Assembly: GCF_036323735.1 (NCBI RefSeq)
Contig: NW_026947402.1
Location: 1 to 64,000, forward strand
Reading direction: 5' to 3'
Length of the DNA stretch: 64,000 nt
Origin: Rattus norvegicus
Taxonomy: Eukaryota > Chordata > Mammalia > Rodentia > Muridae
A model generated the notes under the pieces. It searched no databases, was not told where the DNA came from, and saw nothing but the letters and a program-made list of their open reading frames with translations. The translations under genes and the position numbers were made by a program. Positions within the stretch are counted from its first letter, which is position 1. Every line of letters starts with the position of its first letter. Of this stretch, positions 60,235-64,000 are shown in pieces.

Positions 60235-62225
60235 AGATGACACTAGAGAGGGGTGAAGAAATTCCCTGAAACCCTGGGAAGACGAGGAACATGCCTTTTT
60301 GGTATAAAAAGGAGTTACTTGAGCATCTTGGGACAATATGGAATGGCCAGCATGCCCTTGTAAGGAATGGCAACTTTCCACAATTCCTTGGTCATTTTTT
60401 GGAAAATTCCAGGTTCCTTTGGACAGATGGAGAAGGTGTGGGTCTCACCTGAGGAATAGTTGTAGCTTTTGTTGTCTCTTTGGCAGCAGAAGATGGCACA
60501 AGGTCTCTTTTGGCAGAAGGGAGAAGGTTGAAACTGTCTTCCTTTGAGGAGAAATTTCTCAAGACTGTATCAGAATAATCAAATCATAAGACTTTGTTTC
60601 TAGAAACTGGGTGCCTGTGGTCTACTGTGGTGGAGGGAGAATGTCGACTATTTCTCCCCAGAGTGGAAATGTAAATAAATCTACTTGGGTAGATGGGGAC
60701 AGTTTAAAGCATGCTGATCAGATGCAGTAGATACTAAGACATCCTTCTCAGATGAGGAAGGTCTTATTGTACAGTGTATATGTGTGGAAATACTGAATGC
60801 AACATCATAATGGGGGGAAGGTATTAGAACTACCTCTGAAGTTGTGACCTCTCCTAGAGCATCCTAGACAAATGTTAGAGGTCTGAGAGACTCATGAGCA
60901 TATAAGGATGTTTCTAGATATTGTTGTGTAATTGTGGAAGTTCCAAAAAAAATTCTTAGGCTGGAGAAGTGAAAACAGACTTTTGAATAGAAGTGTCAGG
61001 TTTCCTAGGTTGCTTGATAGGCAAAACAGGTTCCAAGACCCCTTCAGAAGATATAGTAAAATCCAAAGCCTTTGAGGTATTTGGCAGATGTTCTGGGTCT
61101 GCTTGTGGGTATAAAGAAGGACTCACAACCATTTGTGCATATTTGGAAGAGTGTGTAGCATCTTCTGTAGTTGGGGAAAATTGTTGATCTTGAGGAGATA
61201 AAGAAGTTCCTATAGCCTCCTGTGAAGTTTGCTGAGGTCATATGCATTCTTTTGCACAAATGGAATCCAAGGAATCTCTTTCCTCAGATAACGAGGATGC
61301 TACAGACACTGGTGTTTGCATATCATGTTCCCCCACCCCTCATTCACATATGGTTGTATCCATAACCTTCTCTACAGATGGAATATGTCCAAGAACATCT
61401 TTTGTACATGTGTCACATCCATAAGCCATCTCTAAAGATGTGGCTGTGGTTAGAACTACTTTTGTAGATGTTTCTTGTCCCACAGTCTCTTTATGAGATA
61501 GAGTACTACTCAGAGAATCCTGCTCAGATTTGGGAAATTCTAGCATCTCTGATGTATATGTGGAAAATTTTGGAGCCTCTCCTTTCAGGACAGAACAACC
61601 TAGAGTCCCCTGAGGGGGAAAGGGATGTTTTATCTTCTCTGGAAATTGTACAAATATGGGGCCTGCATGGCTCATTGACTGTGTCTTGTGATAAACTTGG
61701 TTGTTTTTGTGCTTATGACAAGTCAGGGGGTCCTTTTGTGTGATAGAGGATATTTGAGTAACTTCTGATGTATAGGGACATAGGAACCACTGGGGGAGAT
61801 GGTGAGGGTGCAAGATCACAATATTTATGTGCAGAAGGCCCAAGAGTCACTTGGGTAGAATCAAAATTTTCTACCACATCTTGCATGGGTGTGGAACTCT
61901 CAAGAACCCCTTCTGAAACTGTAAATGGTCCTTAATCTAATGGTGTACAGGAAGAAAGTTTTGTCTTACTTGGGCTGGTATGTGTGTTATGAGATTCAGT
62001 TTGCGGAATTTTGACTTTATTTTGTCCCCTTTGACCATAGTGATGATTTAAGCCCATTTTTAATAGTGGAGGACTTTGAAGGCCCTTTTGGTTTGATATG
62101 GAAGTTCTGAAAACCACTTTGTCAGCAGAAACAGGTTTCAAACTCATTTTACCCAAAGCAGATTGCATAAGGCACTTTGTTGGAGAGTGGGGATATCTTG
62201 AGTTTCTTTGTGAGTGGACATAGCT
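60235..62225 (-). pseudogene. Decayed Ser/Thr/Pro-rich repetitive coding-like sequence
   Basis: Read on the minus strand, almost 2 kb gives long open pieces with a consistent style, interrupted by stops and frame changes. One piece (61843-61340, 167 codons) contains FSTYTSEMLEFPKSEQDSLS and TSTKVVLTTATSLEMAYG. A second (about 61250-60965) contains SPQDQQFSPTTEDATHSSKY and PNTSKALDFTISSEGVLEPV. A third (about 60570-60400) contains SAKRDLVPSSAAKETTKATT. Short themes of the type S/T-x-EGVLE and TKVVL-x-T recur at roughly 20-30 residues, suggesting a degenerate internal repeat. I do not recognise the family. It may be one large exon or a retrocopy. It is flanked on both sides by L1. Confidence 0.4.
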
Positions 62226-63067
62226 CTGTGCCCTGCTAAGACCATCAGAGGGGCAGAAACCTCTGAGATCTCTGCTCACATTATGACTCAAGAAAAAAAA
62301 AAACCTAGCTCCATCTGGGCCTCTTCTGCATAGGTACATAGGAGCAGTAGGGGAAGGACATTTCTGGTTGCAGCCCTCATGGTAAGCTGAAAGTCAGCAC
62401 AAAAAGTGAGCTCAGGCCTGAGACAAGAGGTGAATTCAACATTTCTGCTCGAGGTGAGCTGACTGGTGGACTCAGGATACGCAAAGGCAGAACTCCTCTG
62501 GGAATAAGCATTTCCAGTTTTTAGCTGGCTCTTTAATGTAGGCACAGAGACTCCTACTTCTGCCCAGCATTGCCCAGGTCTCTGTCCCAAGACAAAACTG
62601 CATAGTGCTTCTGGACACAGGAATATAGGAGGAGTAAAGCTACTGGAGCACCATGTTCCAGACAGTGCCAAAACTGAACAGAACTGGTCAAACAGATCCC
62701 TGTACCCAAATCCTGAAGTTGGGGCAACTAGACCTTCAGAGAAGCAGACACTCCTGGGAAACCAGAGGAGACTACTCTCTGCCCATAATCCTGACTCAAG
62801 AGGAAAAAATCTTGTGCCATCTGTTCCCCCTCCCCCAACAGAGGGACCTAGGAGAAGTACGGGAATTTCGCTCTGGTTCTAGCCCACAGGGACAGCTGAA
62901 AGTCAGTGGAAAAGAGCAATTACATGCCTAGATCAGAATACACTGTTCTCATAACTGGGTACAAGAAAACAGGAAAACAAGTCTACAGCAGTACGGACAC
63001 ATGAGCCTACAAGACAGTCAAGCCACTGTCAGAAAGAACAAGCCAATCTAACTCCAGAGACAACCTG
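62226..63067 (+). promoter_or_regulatory. L1 5' UTR
   Basis: Matches the 5' UTR at 47.55-48.33 kb in order (for example the shared word ATCAGAGGGGCAGAAACC near 62250) and leads directly into an ORF1 start. It is diverged, so present promoter activity is doubtful. Confidence 0.8.
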
Positions 63068-64000
63068 ATGGCTAGAGGCAAGCACAGAATCACAAGCAAC
63101 AGAAATCAAGACTACTTGGAGTCATCAGAACCCCTTTCTCCCAACAAAACACACACTGGATATCTAAACACACCAGAAAAGGAAGATCTAGTTTTAAATT
63201 CACATTTTATCATGACGAAGGAGGATGTTAGGAAGGTCATAAATAACTCCCTTAAGAAAATACAGGACAACAGAAAATACAGAAGTAAACAAGTAGAATC
63301 CCATAAAGAGAGACACAAAACTACCTTAAAGAACTACGGGAAGAACAGCAAAACATGAAAAGGAAATGAACAAAACCACCCAGGAATTAAAAATGGAAAT
63401 AGAAATAACTAAGGAAGCACAAAGGAAGACAACCCTGGAAATGAAAAACCTAGAAAAGAGACCAGGAGTCATAGATGTGAGAATCACCAACAGGATAAAA
63501 GATATAGAAGACATAATCTAAGGAGCAGAAGTTTGCATAGAAATCATTGACACAACTGTCAAATATAAGGTAAAACTGAAAAGCACCTAGCCCAAAACAT
63601 ACATGAAATCCAGGACACAATGAGAAGATCAAACCTAAGCTTAACAGATATAGAAGAGGGTGAAGACTGCCAAATCTAGGGACAGTAATATCTTCAACAA
63701 AAGTATAGAATAAAACTTCCATAATCTAAAGAAAGAGATCCCCATAAACATATTCAAAGCCTACAGAACTCCAAATAGATTGGACCAGAAAAGGAAATCC
63801 TCCCATCACATAATAATCAAAACACCAAATGCGAAAAACAAATAAAAATATTAAAAGCAGTAAGGGAAAAAGTCAAGTAACATATAAAGGCAAACGTATC
63901 AGAATTACACCAGAATTCTCAAAAGAGACTATGAAAGCCAAAAGATCCTGGACAGATGTCATACAGACATTAAGGTAACAAAAATGCCAGCCCACACTAC
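63068..64000 (+). pseudogene. L1 ORF1, decayed; element runs off the window
   Basis: ORF1 starts with MARGKHRITSNRNQDYLESS at 63068 and is open for 96 codons. A frameshift near 63345 and further stops (for example near 63520) break the coiled coil and RNA-binding regions, which remain recognisable through 63999 (IRITPEFS-like wording near 63900). ORF2, if present, lies beyond the window. The element is older than the L1 at 27.9-34.3 kb. Confidence 0.88.

Overview
The window looks like gene-poor genomic DNA from a murid rodent, most probably rat. It contains several copies of the ID SINE (tRNA-Ala/BC1-type body with Pol III A and B boxes and an A-rich tail), single B1 and B2 SINEs, and many L1 LINE copies. 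Several of the L1s have the G-rich 3' UTR tract and the 5' UTR type I associate with rat L1. No intact host protein-coding gene, tRNA or rRNA gene, CRISPR array or prokaryotic feature is visible. Almost every longer reading frame is a piece of L1 ORF1 or ORF2, its antisense shadow, or chance.

Layout, left to right. 1-480: L1 3' UTR (+). 2358-2760: probable processed retrocopy (-). 3559-5510: L1 (-) split by an ID element with a clean target-site duplication, abutting head-to-head an older L1 (+) at 5511. 5939-14105: four-copy tandem array with a period of about 2.14-2.23 kb, each copy carrying the same old L1 3' end. 14.1-20.4 kb: AT-rich DNA with probable old L1 scraps, a (CT)n run, one B1 and one ID. 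20375-24615: long decayed L1 (+). 24950-26275: intronless, A-tailed, repeat-bearing retrocopy of an unrecognised transcript. 26691-34345: a truncated L1 (-) followed by a nearly full-length L1 (-) with 5' UTR, ORF1, ORF2 and 3' UTR, all inactivated. 36086-36640: processed pseudogene of glutaredoxin-1. 37551-41130: an Lx-type L1 (-) head-to-head with another L1 (+). 41-47 kb: mostly unique AT-rich DNA, microsatellites and two ID elements. 47300-50316: an L1 (+) with a duplicated 5' UTR module and two large internal deletions. 51857-52369: short L1 3' UTR insertion with target-site duplication. About 55410-55570: a decayed exon resembling the Dlg5-derived Speer/takusan family. 55925-56172: B2 and a triplet microsatellite. 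58757-60232: a second Lx-type L1 (-) sharing an unusual 3' tail with the one at 37.5 kb. 60235-62225: a decayed Ser/Thr/Pro-rich coding-like stretch (-). 62226-64000: L1 5' UTR and decayed ORF1 (+), running off the window.

Nothing here works together as a pathway. The window records successive retrotransposition, local tandem duplication and pseudogene decay. The items most worth checking are the tandem array, the two L1 copies sharing extra 3' sequence, the repeat-bearing retrocopy at 25-26 kb, the decayed repetitive coding stretch at 60-62 kb and the Dlg5-family exon. Boundaries were set by eye against remembered family structure, so most are good to roughly 10-50 bases.
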